From the NCBI GenBank assembly GCA_019634715.1, contig JAHCAU010000010.1, positions 62,001 to 126,000 on the forward strand: a DNA stretch of 64,000 nt, in the 5' to 3' direction. The notes below the pieces were generated by a model. That model was not told the DNA's origin and made no database searches. It saw nothing but the letters and a program-made list of their open reading frames with translations. The DNA is from Lysobacter sp. GTDB lineage: Bacteria; Pseudomonadota; Gammaproteobacteria; Xanthomonadales; Xanthomonadaceae. The translations under genes were made by a program, and so were the position numbers. Shown here one piece after another: positions 38,260 through 47,291 of this stretch (position 1 is its first letter; every line of letters begins with the position of its first letter).

Positions 38260-38781
38260 TCAACCGGTCAGCGACTTCATCGCCGATTTCAGCTGCGTCT
38301 TGCCCTTTTCGCCGGCGATGACGAGGGAGGCCGCGTTCGACTGCTTCCACTCCTCGTACTGTTCATCGAACGAGGCGAGTTCCTCGGCGCTGAACAGCTT
38401 GCGCGCGAGCTTGAACATCGTGGATTCCTCCTCCTTCGCGTGATGGTCGATGAGTTCGCCGAAAACCTTCACGCGGCCGGCGAATTCCGGCGTGTCGGGA
38501 TCGGCGGCGTGCACCTCCGGGATCACCACGTCCTCGACCGCATGGTGTTCGAGCACGGCTTCGGCATGGGTCTTGAGTCCGTCGCGGTCGGCGCGCTCGG
38601 CGAAGGCGGGATAGAACACGGTTTCTTCCCACTTGGCGTGCGGCAGGAGGTTCTGCTCGATCGCTTCCAGGAGCTGGGTGCGGCCCTTCTTCGCGCGATC
38701 GGTGGTGTCGTTGATCTCGGCGAACAGGTCGCGCAGCGCGTCGTGTTCGCTCTGCAGGGTCTTCAGGATGTTGCGGGGCAT
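38260..38781 (-). CDS. Hemerythrin HHE domain protein (second copy)
   Basis: This 173-residue helical protein has HHE-domain motifs: His in LQSEHDALRDLF, His and Glu in LLPHAKWEETVFYPAF, the paired His in VLEHHAVEDVVIP and IDHHAKEEESTMF. It is a different subgroup from the hemerythrin at 16355 and ends with a lysine-rich helix. Probable diiron or heme-free O2/NO-sensing or iron-holding protein. It leads nei and the solute-binding-like gene. No good sigma-54 element is directly upstream, so it may be read from the PNPOx-like gene 112 bases away. Confidence 0.87.
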   Translation of the reverse strand: MPRNILKTLQSEHDALRDLFAEINDTTDRAKKGRTQLLEAIEQNLLPHAKWEETVFYPAFAERADRDGLKTHAEAVLEHHAVEDVVIPEVHAADPDTPEFAGRVKVFGELIDHHAKEEESTMFKLARKLFSAEELASFDEQYEEWKQSNAASLVIAGEKGKTQLKSAMKSLTG

Positions 38782-38893
38782 GGTGGGGACTCTCCGTTCG
38801 GGTGCAGGCGCGGCATGCGCCTGCGTGGGGGATTGCGTGGGGGATTGCCGTGGGGGATGGAATGGGGCGGGTGCCGGGCGATGCGCGCAGGCG

Positions 38894-39379
38894 TCAGCGC
38901 AGATCGAGATCGGCGACCTTGTCCTCGTAGCTGCGCTTGGGGTCGATGCCCAGCAGCAGTTTCACGCCGGCGAGGAAGCTCGATTCGTTTTCCCAGACCT
39001 GTGCGTGCTCGGGTTCGAAACGCAGGAGGCGGAGCCTGGGATCGTCCTTGCCCTCCTCGAACCACGCTGCCACGAAGGGGTTCCAGAGCCTGTCGATGAC
39101 GGCACGGTCGGTATCCACCCGGAGGTGACCATGAAGGCAGGCAAAAATGCCATGGTCCTTCGACGTGAAGGTCGCCGCGGCCTTCATGCCGGATGCGGGC
39201 AGCAGGCCGACCAGATGGTTGTCGACCGAGGTGAAGAACCACAGGTCGGAGCCCGGCGTTTCGAACTGCGCGGTCATCGGGCGCATGTGGCCCTCTTCGG
39301 CGCCGTCGACGCCGAGCATGACGGTACGGTCGGATTTCAGGCTCTTCCAGAGTTTCTCTTCCAGTGCTTCATGGGACAT
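38894..39379 (-). CDS. Pyridoxamine 5'-phosphate oxidase-like (general stress protein 26-type) protein
   Basis: This 161-residue protein has a split-barrel flavin-binding fold of the PNPOx-like/general stress protein 26 group. MLGVDGAEEGHMRPMTAQFE, LWFFTSVDNHLVGLLPASG and VIDRLWNPFVAAWFEEGKDD are typical. Such proteins bind FMN or F420-like cofactors; the reaction is unknown. The start at 39379 gives the family's N-terminus. A sigma-54 promoter is about 60 bases upstream, divergent from another at 39493. Confidence 0.88.
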   Translation of the reverse strand: MSHEALEEKLWKSLKSDRTVMLGVDGAEEGHMRPMTAQFETPGSDLWFFTSVDNHLVGLLPASGMKAAATFTSKDHGIFACLHGHLRVDTDRAVIDRLWNPFVAAWFEEGKDDPRLRLLRFEPEHAQVWENESSFLAGVKLLLGIDPKRSYEDKVADLDLR

Positions 39380-39438
39380 GACGAGCTCCGTGGCGGGGGA
39401 TGTCGGGACGGCGCATGGCCGTCTTCCCCCCGGGAAAC

Positions 39439-39453
39439 GCAAGATGCATGCCC
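39439..39453 (-). promoter_or_regulatory. Sigma-54 promoter of the PNPOx-like gene
   Basis: On the minus strand: GGGCATG-CATC-TTGC. There is one mismatch at the first base. It is only 39 bases from the divergent element at 39493. Confidence 0.7.
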
Positions 39454-39492
39454 GCGCCCTGGGCGCGTGGCTTCGTGGCGAGGCGGTCGTTC

Positions 39493-39507
39493 TGGCATGC
39501 GCTTTGC
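39493..39507 (+). promoter_or_regulatory. Sigma-54 promoter of the small hydrophilic protein gene
   Basis: TGGCATG-CGCT-TTGC followed by A. Full match, 40 bases before the ATG at 39547. Confidence 0.75.
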
Positions 39508-39546
39508 ATGGCAGGCATCGTCATTTGCAAGAGCGGAGACGCGAAC

Positions 39547-39735
39547 ATGGCCAGAGGCAGCAAGGACACCTACACCGACAAGCAGAAGCGCCAGGCGGCG
39601 CACATCGAACAGAGCGAGCGGGAGGCCGGGCGCAGCGAGGAGGAGGCCGAGCGCATCGCCTGGGCCACCGTCAACAAGCAGGACGGCGGCGGCAAGAAGC
39701 AGGCTCCGAAGAAACGGGCCGGTGATTCGAAATGA
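39547..39735 (+). CDS. Small hydrophilic protein of the 'plasmid stabilization' annotation group
   Basis: This 62-residue charged protein reads MARGSKDTYTDKQKRQAAHI, then a glutamate/arginine helix, IAWATVNKQDGGG and a lysine-rich tail. Near-identical small proteins are widespread in proteobacteria and often carry the label plasmid stabilization protein without evidence. GGAG precedes the ATG and a perfect sigma-54 promoter lies 40 bases upstream. It looks like a small basic stress protein; no catalytic motif is visible. Confidence 0.75.
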   Translation: MARGSKDTYTDKQKRQAAHIEQSEREAGRSEEEAERIAWATVNKQDGGGKKQAPKKRAGDSK

Positions 39736-39862
39736 ACAAGGCCCGCTGCGCCCGCGCGGGTTTCGCGCAGCGCCTGCGCGAGGCGGAGCGGTCGTCGCGA
39801 AGGCTGCAATTTGTGCACGGCTGCGATGGATTTGCAGCAGGTCGCCGCGAACGCCCGCGCCG

Positions 39863-40840
39863 CTACAGCCAGCGTCGCCAGCGCGCCACCAGCAGCACCA
39901 GGACAGCCGTCGTCGCCATTCCGCCGATGGTGATCCAGAATCCGGTCGCCGAGTCGAAGAGCCGCGTATCGAAATTCATTCCGAAGATGCCGGTCACCAC
40001 GGCCATGGTGCCGATCAGGACGGTGAGGAAGGTCAAGATGCGCATGGTCTGGTTCGTGGACAGCGCCGTGCGACTGCTGAACAGCTCGAAGCAGCCGATC
40101 ACCAGGTCCCGGCTGTTCTCGACGACATCCATGGCACGTTCGTACTTCTCGTCCACGGCGGCGAAATGCCGGCGCGACGCGTGCCCTTCCGTCGGGCTGA
40201 AATCCGGTCTGGCCAGGCCGGTGAACAGCGATCGGTGGCTGGCGAGCACGCGGCGCAAGCGCGAGGTCGATCGCAGCAGTCTGCGCAGGTCGTCCATGCA
40301 GCGGGTATGGCCCGGATCCAGGATCGCCTGGTCGATCCGCTCGGCGAGGATCTCCATCCGCGACACTGCGTCGAAATAGGTCGACAGCACGGCATGCAGT
40401 CGCGCCGCGACGAAGCTGGCGGCGCTCAGCCGTCCCAGGTCGCGGCGGAGCGCCGTCCTGTCGAGGATGGCGTCCGGTTCGTCCTCCACCCCGTTCCTGA
40501 AGCTGACGACGAAGTTCCTGCCTGCCACCAGATCGAGCGCCTGGACATCGAAATCTCCGTCCGCGTCGCGGCAACGGATGCTGCATGCGCGCAACCAGAA
40601 GCAATCGCCGGCATCGAGCAGTCCCGGTGATGCGTCCGGCGCGCGCAGGGCGGCCATGACCTCGGCGGGGATGCCCAGCCGTTCGTCGATCACGTCGAGG
40701 GCATCGGCGTCCTGCAGTTCGATCCAGAGCAGTTGCGTGTCGGCAAGCGCGTCGACATCGATCGACCAGACGTCGACCTGCCGGGGATCATGATGTTCGG
40801 CATCGATGAGCGTGGCGCGCAGGGGCGTGTTCGCAGGCAT
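39863..40840 (-). CDS. CorA-type divalent cation transporter
   Basis: This 325-residue protein has a long cytoplasmic N-terminal domain with coiled-coil helices and two C-terminal membrane helices. The GMN selectivity signature is present between them (VVTGIFGMNFD). The last helix is FWITIGGMATTAVLVLLVA, ending in the short basic tail RWRRWL. The family mediates Mg2+, Co2+ or Zn2+ transport; the C-terminus and the domain features resemble ZntB/CorA-like members, so the ion is not certain. No sigma-54 element was found upstream, so it marks the edge of the sigma-54 island. Confidence 0.9.
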   Translation of the reverse strand: MPANTPLRATLIDAEHHDPRQVDVWSIDVDALADTQLLWIELQDADALDVIDERLGIPAEVMAALRAPDASPGLLDAGDCFWLRACSIRCRDADGDFDVQALDLVAGRNFVVSFRNGVEDEPDAILDRTALRRDLGRLSAASFVAARLHAVLSTYFDAVSRMEILAERIDQAILDPGHTRCMDDLRRLLRSTSRLRRVLASHRSLFTGLARPDFSPTEGHASRRHFAAVDEKYERAMDVVENSRDLVIGCFELFSSRTALSTNQTMRILTFLTVLIGTMAVVTGIFGMNFDTRLFDSATGFWITIGGMATTAVLVLLVARWRRWL

Positions 40841-40965
40841 GTGGCGTACCGGGGCGGTCGGACGCCCGATTATTTGCGCCGCAGCCTCGCGTGCTTCACG
40901 ATCCGGCGTACGGATTCAGGATCCGGAAAGCCTGCGATCGGGCGCCCTGTCATTCGTGGGGGAAG

Positions 40966-41571
40966 ATGGAATTCAAGATGAACGATCCGGCCGAAGATGC
41001 CGACGCCAGCGCACGCTGCTACGCCTACGTGTTTCCGTGTGCATGGGAGGACCACTGCAAGGTCGGGTTCTCGCGCGATCCGTTCGCCCGCATCGCGTCC
41101 CTGCATCCGCGCTGGTACGACGTCTTCGATCTCGACCGGATCGTGCTCGTCGAAACCGATGCCGTCCGTGATGCGAGGAGGCTGGAACTGCGGCTGCGCC
41201 GGCCGCTCGCCGAACACCGCGCGCCGCCGCCCAGCACGATGCGGATCGAGGCGGGCGGCGTCACCGAATGGCTGCGCGGCGCATCGATGCCGCTGGCCGC
41301 CGCGCTGGACGAGCTGAGGACGGAAGGGCATCGCCTGCATGCGGGGCGCCCGTGGCTGGCGCGTGCGCTGGTATCCCGCGCCGAAGTCTTCGTCGAATGG
41401 GCGCTGGCGCAGCACGCCCATCATGCGCAGGCAGGCCTGTCCGAAACGCCCGCGCCCGCTTACGTCCGCGATGCGATGGATGCGTTTCCGGCGTGCGGCC
41501 TCGATCTGGCGGAGCGCTTCCCACCGGAATTCATGAGGTGGTATTCCGGCGACACGGGTCGCGAGGGATGA
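40966..41571 (+). CDS. GIY-YIG/T5orf172-like domain protein
   Basis: About 201 residues. The N-terminal ~80 residues look like a GIY-YIG-related (T5orf172/Mug113-like) domain: CYAYVFPCAWEDHCKVGFSR gives the paired strands and Gly, DPFARIASLHPRW the arginine helix, and ARRLELRLRRPL the acidic helix. The C-terminal half is helical and unrecognised. Start is ATG 40966 or 40978. It stands alone between CorA and an MFS gene. It is unrelated in sequence to the GIY-YIG-like protein in the cas operon beyond the fold. Confidence 0.7.
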   Translation: MEFKMNDPAEDADASARCYAYVFPCAWEDHCKVGFSRDPFARIASLHPRWYDVFDLDRIVLVETDAVRDARRLELRLRRPLAEHRAPPPSTMRIEAGGVTEWLRGASMPLAAALDELRTEGHRLHAGRPWLARALVSRAEVFVEWALAQHAHHAQAGLSETPAPAYVRDAMDAFPACGLDLAERFPPEFMRWYSGDTGREG

Positions 41572-41610
41572 CGGGTCTGGGCCGGCGACGCCGGATCGGA
41601 AGATGCCGGA

Positions 41611-42924
41611 TCAGCTCTTGTAGTTCCACGCGCGGTTGATGCCCAGCGCCGCGAGCGTGCCGACCGCGCCGGAGAGCAGGTAGGCGCCGAGCCAGGCGAG
41701 GCCGAAGTAGGCGCACAGGCCGAGCGCGACCAGCGGTGCGAAGGCGGCGCCGATCAGCCAGGCGAGGTCCGAGGTCAGCGCGGCGCCGGTGTAGCGGTAG
41801 CGGCGGCCGAAGTTGGCGGTGACCGCACCGGCGGCCTGGCCGTAGGACAGGCCGAGCAGGGCGAAGCCGATCAGGATGAAGGCGTTCTGGCCGAGCGTGC
41901 CGCCTTCCATCAGCGTCGGCGCGAAGCCGCTGAACATCGCGATGACGATGGCCAGGCCGCCGAGCGTGCGCGCGCGGCCGATGCGGTCGGCGATCAGGCC
42001 CGAGGCGACGATGCCGCCTGCGGCGATGAAGCCGCCGAGGATCTGCACCAGCAGGAAGTCGACGATCGACTGGTCCGAGTACAGCGCGATCCACGACAGC
42101 GGGAAGATCGTGACGATGTGGAACAGCGCGTAGCTGGCGAGCGCGGCGAACGCGCCGATCACCACGTGCTGGCCCCTGGCGCGGAACAGTTCGCCGACCG
42201 GCGTGGGCTCCAGTTCGAGTTCGCCCATGCGGCCCTGGTATTCCTCGGCGACGACGATGCGCAGCCGCGCGAACAGCGCGACCACATTGATCGCGAACGC
42301 GACGTAGAAGGGATAGCGCCAGCCCCAGGCGAGGAAATCGCGCTGCTCCAGGCTGGCGTACAGGAAGGCGAACACGCTGGCGGCGACGATGAAGCCGACC
42401 GGCGCACCGAGCTGGCCGAGCATCGCGTACCAGCCGCGCCGTTCCTTCGGCGCGTGCAGGGCGAGCAGCGAGGGCAGGCCGTCCCACGAGCCGCCGAGCG
42501 CGATGCCCTGCAGCACGCGGAAGATCGCCAGCAGTGCGATGGCCGTAACGCCGAGCGTGGCGTAGCCCGGCAGGAAAGCCATGCCGGCCGTGGCGGTGCC
42601 GAGCAGGAACAGCGCGGAGGTCAGCTTCGCGCCGCGTCCCCAGCGCGCCTGCACCGACATGAACAGCATCGTACCCAGCGGGCGCGCGATGAAGGCAAGC
42701 GCGAAGATCGCGAACGAGTACAGCGTGCCTTCCAGCCGGTCCATGAACGGAAAGAAAACGGCCGGGAAGACCAGCGCCGATGCGATGCCGTACACGAAGA
42801 AGTCGAAGTACTCCGATGCGCGTCCGACGACGACGCCGACGGCGATCTCGCCGGGCGCGACATCGGGGTGCGCGCGCGTGCCGTGATCGTGCGTGGATGC
42901 GGTGGGGCCGGTGACGGAGGACAT
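41611..42924 (-). CDS. MFS transporter (metabolite:H+ symporter type)
   Basis: This 437-residue protein has 12 likely membrane helices and MHS-family features: GRASEYFDFFVYGIASALVF at helix 1, IARPLGTMLFM, and RVLQGIALGGSWDGLPSLLA at helix 4. Loop 2-3 has the sequence WGRGAKLTSAL. Homologues import organic acids or osmolytes such as proline or betaine; the substrate here is unknown. It is transcribed convergently with the preceding gene and divergently from cyoA. Confidence 0.9.
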   Translation of the reverse strand: MSSVTGPTASTHDHGTRAHPDVAPGEIAVGVVVGRASEYFDFFVYGIASALVFPAVFFPFMDRLEGTLYSFAIFALAFIARPLGTMLFMSVQARWGRGAKLTSALFLLGTATAGMAFLPGYATLGVTAIALLAIFRVLQGIALGGSWDGLPSLLALHAPKERRGWYAMLGQLGAPVGFIVAASVFAFLYASLEQRDFLAWGWRYPFYVAFAINVVALFARLRIVVAEEYQGRMGELELEPTPVGELFRARGQHVVIGAFAALASYALFHIVTIFPLSWIALYSDQSIVDFLLVQILGGFIAAGGIVASGLIADRIGRARTLGGLAIVIAMFSGFAPTLMEGGTLGQNAFILIGFALLGLSYGQAAGAVTANFGRRYRYTGAALTSDLAWLIGAAFAPLVALGLCAYFGLAWLGAYLLSGAVGTLAALGINRAWNYKS

Positions 42925-43081
42925 CGGGGGCGGCTCTCGGAGAGGGGGGCGGGCATCTTTGACGAAGCGAAGCCTGACAGAACCGGAGCGCGCAGGGGAT
43001 AGGACAAAACGTCCAATACTCGTCGATGCGGTGCGCGACTACATTGACCTCGATCAAAAACGACCGCGATTGCCGACTGCC

Positions 43082-44155
43082 ATGCCCAACCTGCTTCGTT
43101 TCCTGCGCGCTGCGCGCATGCCGACCGCCCTGCTGGCGGCCGCCGTGCTGTTGTCGGGCTGCGACCTGGTGGTCCTCCGGCCGGCCGGCGACATCGCCGG
43201 TCGCCAGGGCGATCTCATCGTCGTCGCCACGCTGCTGATGCTGATCGTGATCGTGCCGGTGATCGCGCTCACGCTGTGGTTCGCGTGGCGCTACCGCGCG
43301 TCCAACCGCAGCGCTACCTATGCGCCGGACTGGGACCACTCGACGCAGCTCGAACTGGTGATCTGGGGCGTGCCGCTGCTGATCATCATCGCGCTCGGCG
43401 CGGTGACCTGGATCAGCACGCACCTGCTCGACCCGTACCGACCGCTCGATCGCATCGCCGCCGGCAGGCCGGTGCCGGCGCACGTGGAACCCCTGGAAAT
43501 CCAGGTGGTCGCGCTCGACTGGAAGTGGCTGTTCATCTACCCGGAGCAGGGCGTGGCGACGGTGAACGAGGTCGCGGTGCCGGTGGATCGCCCGGTGCAC
43601 TTCCGGATCACCGCGTCGTCGGTGATGAACACGTTCTACGTTCCCGCGCTGGCCGGCATGATCTACGGCATGCCCGGCATGGAGTCGAAGCTGAACGCGG
43701 TGATCAACGCGCCGGGCGAGTACGAAGGTTTCTCCGCGAACTACAGCGGCGCCGGCTTCTCGCACATGCGCTTCCGCTTCCACGGCCTGTCCGAGCCCGA
43801 CTTCGAGCGCTGGCTCGCGGACGCGCGCGCGGCCGACGGCGCGCTCACGCGCGCGGCGTACCTCGACCTGGAGAAGCCCAGCAAGCGCGAGCCGGTGCGC
43901 TATTTCGCCCGCGTCGACGACAAGCTGTTCGACGCGATCCTCAACCGCTGCGTCGACACCGAACGCCTGTGCATGAACCAGATGATGGCGCTCGACGCGG
44001 CCGGCGGCCTGGGCCTGGACGGTCTCGGCGCGCTGGCGATGCCGCGTCGCGGCGATCCGCGCCTGGGCGCCTACGTGTCCGCGGCGGTGTGCACGCCGGA
44101 GACCGCGCAGCGTGCGGCGCTCTCGTCCGTCCTCGGCGGCCTGAAGGCGCCCTGA
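43082..44155 (+). CDS. cyoA: Cytochrome bo3-type ubiquinol oxidase subunit II
   Basis: This 357-residue subunit II of a heme-copper quinol oxidase is a lipoprotein (lipobox LLSGC) with two N-terminal membrane helices and a periplasmic cupredoxin domain. The CuA ligands of cytochrome c oxidases are absent, and the loop reads [20 protein letters not shown] as in CyoA, so quinol is the likely donor. The frame is open upstream, but ATG 43082 gives the signal peptide. It is the first gene of the cyoABCD-SURF1-regBA operon. Confidence 0.94.
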   Translation: MPNLLRFLRAARMPTALLAAAVLLSGCDLVVLRPAGDIAGRQGDLIVVATLLMLIVIVPVIALTLWFAWRYRASNRSATYAPDWDHSTQLELVIWGVPLLIIIALGAVTWISTHLLDPYRPLDRIAAGRPVPAHVEPLEIQVVALDWKWLFIYPEQGVATVNEVAVPVDRPVHFRITASSVMNTFYVPALAGMIYGMPGMESKLNAVINAPGEYEGFSANYSGAGFSHMRFRFHGLSEPDFERWLADARAADGALTRAAYLDLEKPSKREPVRYFARVDDKLFDAILNRCVDTERLCMNQMMALDAAGGLGLDGLGALAMPRRGDPRLGAYVSAAVCTPETAQRAALSSVLGGLKAP

Positions 44156-44228
44156 GGCGTTCCGCCGCCGTCTTCGCCCGGCACATGGTTTTTGGTCAAT
44201 AGCCCCGATTCGTTCCCGGAACACCACG

Positions 44229-46244
44229 ATGTCCATCGATCCCGCCACCATCGAACACTCCCCGATCTTCGGCCGCATGTCCTGGGACGCGATCCCGATG
44301 CTGCACGATCCGATCGTCATGGCGACCTTCATCGGCACCGTGCTCGTCGGCATCGCCATGATGGGCGTGATCACGAAGCAGCGGCTGTGGGGCTACCTGT
44401 GGAAGGAATGGTTCACCAGCATCGACCACAAGAAGATCGGCATCATGTACATGGTGCTGGGTCTGGTGATGCTGCTGCGCGGCTTCGCCGATGCGCTGAT
44501 GATGCGCCTGCAGCAGGCCATGGCCTTCGGCGACAACCTCGGCTACCTGCCGCCGCACCACTACGACCAGATCTTCACCGCGCACGGCGTGATCATGATC
44601 TTCTTCGTCGCGATGCCGCTGGTGACCGGGTTGATGAACTACCTGGTGCCGCTGCAGATCGGCGCGCGCGACGTGGCGTTCCCCTTCCTCAACAACTTCA
44701 GCTTCTGGATGACCGCCAGCGGCGCCGGCCTGGTGATGGCCTCGCTGTTCTTCGGCGAATTCGCCGCCACCGGCTGGCTGGCGTATCCGCCGCTGTCGGG
44801 CGTCGCCTTCAGTCCATGGGTGGGGGTCGACTACTACATCTGGTCGTTGCAGATCGCCGGCGTCGGGACATTGCTGTCGGGCGTGAACCTGCTGGTGACC
44901 ATCGTCAAGATGCGCGCGCCGGGCATGACGCTGATGAAGATGCCGGTGTTCACCTGGACCTCGCTGTGCACCAACGTGCTGATCGTGGTGTCGTTCCCGG
45001 TGCTCACCGCGGTGCTGGCGCTGCTGACGATGGACCGCTACGTCGGCACCAACTTCTTCACCAGCGATCTCGGCGGCAACGCCATGATGTACGTCAACCT
45101 GATCTGGATCTGGGGCCATCCCGAGGTGTACATCCTGATCCTGCCGGTGTTCGGCGTGTTCTCCGAGATCGTGTCCACGTACTCCGGCAAGCGCCTGTTC
45201 GGCTACTCGTCGATGGTCTACGCCACGGTGTGCATCACCGTGCTGTCCTACCTGGTGTGGCTGCACCACTTCTTCACCATGGGCTCGGGCGCCAGCGTCA
45301 ATTCCTTCTTCGGCATCACCACGATGATCATCTCGATCCCGACGGGCGCGAAGATCTTCAACTGGCTGTTCACCATGTACCGGGGGCGCATCCGTTTCGA
45401 GGTGCCGATGCTGTGGACGATGGGCTTCATGATCACCTTCGTCGTCGGCGGCATGACCGGGGTGCTGCTCGCGGTGCCGCCGGCGGACTTCGTGCTGCAC
45501 AACAGCCTGTTCCTGGTGGCGCACTTCCACAACGTGATCATCGGCGGCGTGGTGTTCGGCCTGTTCGCGGCGATGACGCACTGGTTCCCGAAGGCCTTCG
45601 GTTTCAGGCTCGACGATTTCTGGGGCAAGGTCTCGTTCTGGTTCTGGCTGGCCGGCTACTGGTTCGCGTTCACGCCGCTGTACGTGCTGGGCCTGATGGG
45701 CGTGACCCGGCGCATGAGCCACTTCGAGGATCCCTCGCTGCAGATCTGGTTCCAGATCGCCGCGTTCGGCGCCGTGCTCGTCGCCATCGGCATCGCCGCG
45801 TTCCTGTATTGCATCTACATCAGCATCCGCCGTCGCGAGCAGTTGCGCGACACCACCGGCGACCCCTGGGACGGGCGCACGCTGGAGTGGTCGACCTCGT
45901 CGCCGCCGCCGGCCTACAACTTCGCGTTCACACCGGTGGTGCACGACAGCGATGCCTGGTGGGACATGAAGCGTCGCGGCTTCCAGCGCCCGACCAGCGG
46001 CTTCCTGCCGGTTCACATGCCGAAGAACACGCCTGCCGGCGTGGTGCTGGCGGCGCTGAGCACGGCCTGCGGTTTCGCCCTGATCTGGCACGTGTGGTGG
46101 CTGGCCGCTGCCTCCCTGGTCGCGCTGGTCGCGTATGCCATCTGGCACAGCTTCGATTACGACCGTGATTACCACATTCCTGCCGACGAGGTGGCGGCCA
46201 CCGAGCAGGCACGCACCGCACAGCTGGAGGTGGCCCGTGTCTGA
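44229..46244 (+). CDS. cyoB: Cytochrome bo3-type ubiquinol oxidase subunit I
   Basis: This 671-residue catalytic subunit holds the low-spin heme and the binuclear heme-CuB centre that reduces O2 while pumping protons. The CuB and Tyr crosslink motif is [22 protein letters not shown] supplies further CuB histidines; the heme-ligand helix is [15 protein letters not shown]-terminal [20 protein letters not shown] is typical of CyoB. Length matches E. coli CyoB. The gap from cyoA is 73 bases; it overlaps cyoC. Confidence 0.97.
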   Translation: MSIDPATIEHSPIFGRMSWDAIPMLHDPIVMATFIGTVLVGIAMMGVITKQRLWGYLWKEWFTSIDHKKIGIMYMVLGLVMLLRGFADALMMRLQQAMAFGDNLGYLPPHHYDQIFTAHGVIMIFFVAMPLVTGLMNYLVPLQIGARDVAFPFLNNFSFWMTASGAGLVMASLFFGEFAATGWLAYPPLSGVAFSPWVGVDYYIWSLQIAGVGTLLSGVNLLVTIVKMRAPGMTLMKMPVFTWTSLCTNVLIVVSFPVLTAVLALLTMDRYVGTNFFTSDLGGNAMMYVNLIWIWGHPEVYILILPVFGVFSEIVSTYSGKRLFGYSSMVYATVCITVLSYLVWLHHFFTMGSGASVNSFFGITTMIISIPTGAKIFNWLFTMYRGRIRFEVPMLWTMGFMITFVVGGMTGVLLAVPPADFVLHNSLFLVAHFHNVIIGGVVFGLFAAMTHWFPKAFGFRLDDFWGKVSFWFWLAGYWFAFTPLYVLGLMGVTRRMSHFEDPSLQIWFQIAAFGAVLVAIGIAAFLYCIYISIRRREQLRDTTGDPWDGRTLEWSTSSPPPAYNFAFTPVVHDSDAWWDMKRRGFQRPTSGFLPVHMPKNTPAGVVLAALSTACGFALIWHVWWLAAASLVALVAYAIWHSFDYDRDYHIPADEVAATEQARTAQLEVARV

Positions 46245-46866
46245 GTCCATCGCCCTGAACCACCCCGACGGCCGACCGGTCTTCCTCGATACGGAAGGCC
46301 GCCACCACCCCGAGAACGGCACGCTGCTCGGTTTCTGGATCTACCTGCTCAGCGACCTGATGGTCTTCGCCTGCCTGTTCGCGGCCTACGGCGTGCTCGG
46401 CCGCAGCTATGCCGCGGGCCCGTCCGGCGCCGATCTCTTCGACCTGAACCTGATCGCGATCAACACCGCGATCCTGCTGGTGTCGTCGATCACGTATGGC
46501 TTCGCGATGATCGCGATGCAGAACCGCAGCGTGCGCGGCGTGATCGGCTGGCTGCTGGCGACCGGCACCCTCGGGCTGGCCTTCCTCGCGATCGAGGTCT
46601 ACGAGTTCGCGCACCTGCTGCACCTCGGCGCCGGCCCGCAGCGCAGCGCCTTCCTGTCTTCGTTCTTCACACTGGTCGGCACCCACGGCCTGCACGTGCT
46701 GTTCGGCGTGATCTGGCTGGTCGTGCTGTGCGTGCAGGTGCGCAGGCACGGCCTGACCCGCGCCAACGCGCGCCGCATCGCCTGCCTGTCGATGTTCTGG
46801 CACTTCCTCGACGTGGTCTGGATCGGCGTGTTCACCTTCGTCTACCTGATGGGCACGCTGCCATGA
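46237..46866 (+). CDS. cyoC: Cytochrome bo3-type ubiquinol oxidase subunit III
   Basis: This 209-residue protein has five predicted membrane helices and heme-copper oxidase subunit III motifs ([67 protein letters not shown]). The start is GTG 46237, which overlaps the last codons of cyoB. The stop overlaps the cyoD ATG. Confidence 0.95.
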   Translation: MSESIALNHPDGRPVFLDTEGRHHPENGTLLGFWIYLLSDLMVFACLFAAYGVLGRSYAAGPSGADLFDLNLIAINTAILLVSSITYGFAMIAMQNRSVRGVIGWLLATGTLGLAFLAIEVYEFAHLLHLGAGPQRSAFLSSFFTLVGTHGLHVLFGVIWLVVLCVQVRRHGLTRANARRIACLSMFWHFLDVVWIGVFTFVYLMGTLP

Positions 46867-47291
46867 ACCACGACGCCAGCCACCACTCCCACGTCCACCA
46901 GGATCCGCATGGCCACGGCGACGACGCCGATCACGGCTTCGACGCCGGCATCCCGCATGTGTCCGTCCGCGAGTACTTCAACGGCTTCGTGCTGTCGGTC
47001 GTGCTCACCGCGATTCCCTTCGCCCTGGTGATGACCAACTCCTTTCCCGATTCGCGCATCGCGGCCGTGGTGCTGCTGCTGTTCGCGGCGGTGCAGGTGG
47101 TCGTGCACATGGTCTACTTCCTGCACATGAACACGAAGTCCGAGGGCGGCTGGAACCTGCTCGCGCTGGTGTTCACCGCGGTGCTGGTGATCATCGTGCT
47201 GTCCGGCTCGCTGTGGGTGATGCACCACCTCAACGACAACATGATGCCCGGCGTGCACGACATGCAAGAGATGCTCAAGGCCGCGCCGTGA
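46863..47291 (+). CDS. cyoD: Cytochrome bo3-type ubiquinol oxidase subunit IV
   Basis: This 142-residue protein has a histidine/aspartate-rich N-terminal tail (about residues 2-28; longer than E. coli CyoD) followed by three membrane helices: YFNGFVLSVVLTAIPFALVM, IAAVVLLLFAAVQVVVHMVY and LLALVFTAVLVIIVLSGSLW. CyoD assists oxidase assembly. The histidine tail could bind copper during assembly, which is speculative. ATGA overlap with cyoC. Confidence 0.93.
   Translation: MNHDASHHSHVHQDPHGHGDDADHGFDAGIPHVSVREYFNGFVLSVVLTAIPFALVMTNSFPDSRIAAVVLLLFAAVQVVVHMVYFLHMNTKSEGGWNLLALVFTAVLVIIVLSGSLWVMHHLNDNMMPGVHDMQEMLKAAP

Noticed and set aside
38782..38893. A GG-N10-GC match (AGGCGCA-TGCC-GCGC, minus strand) before the second hemerythrin gene as a sigma-54 promoter.
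   Set aside because: Only the dinucleotides match; both boxes are otherwise poor. Read-through from the PNPOx-like promoter is more likely.
44196..46322. Long frames on both strands overlapping cyoB in other frames.
   Set aside because: cyoB has full heme-copper oxidase motifs; the others are histidine/arginine-rich noise.
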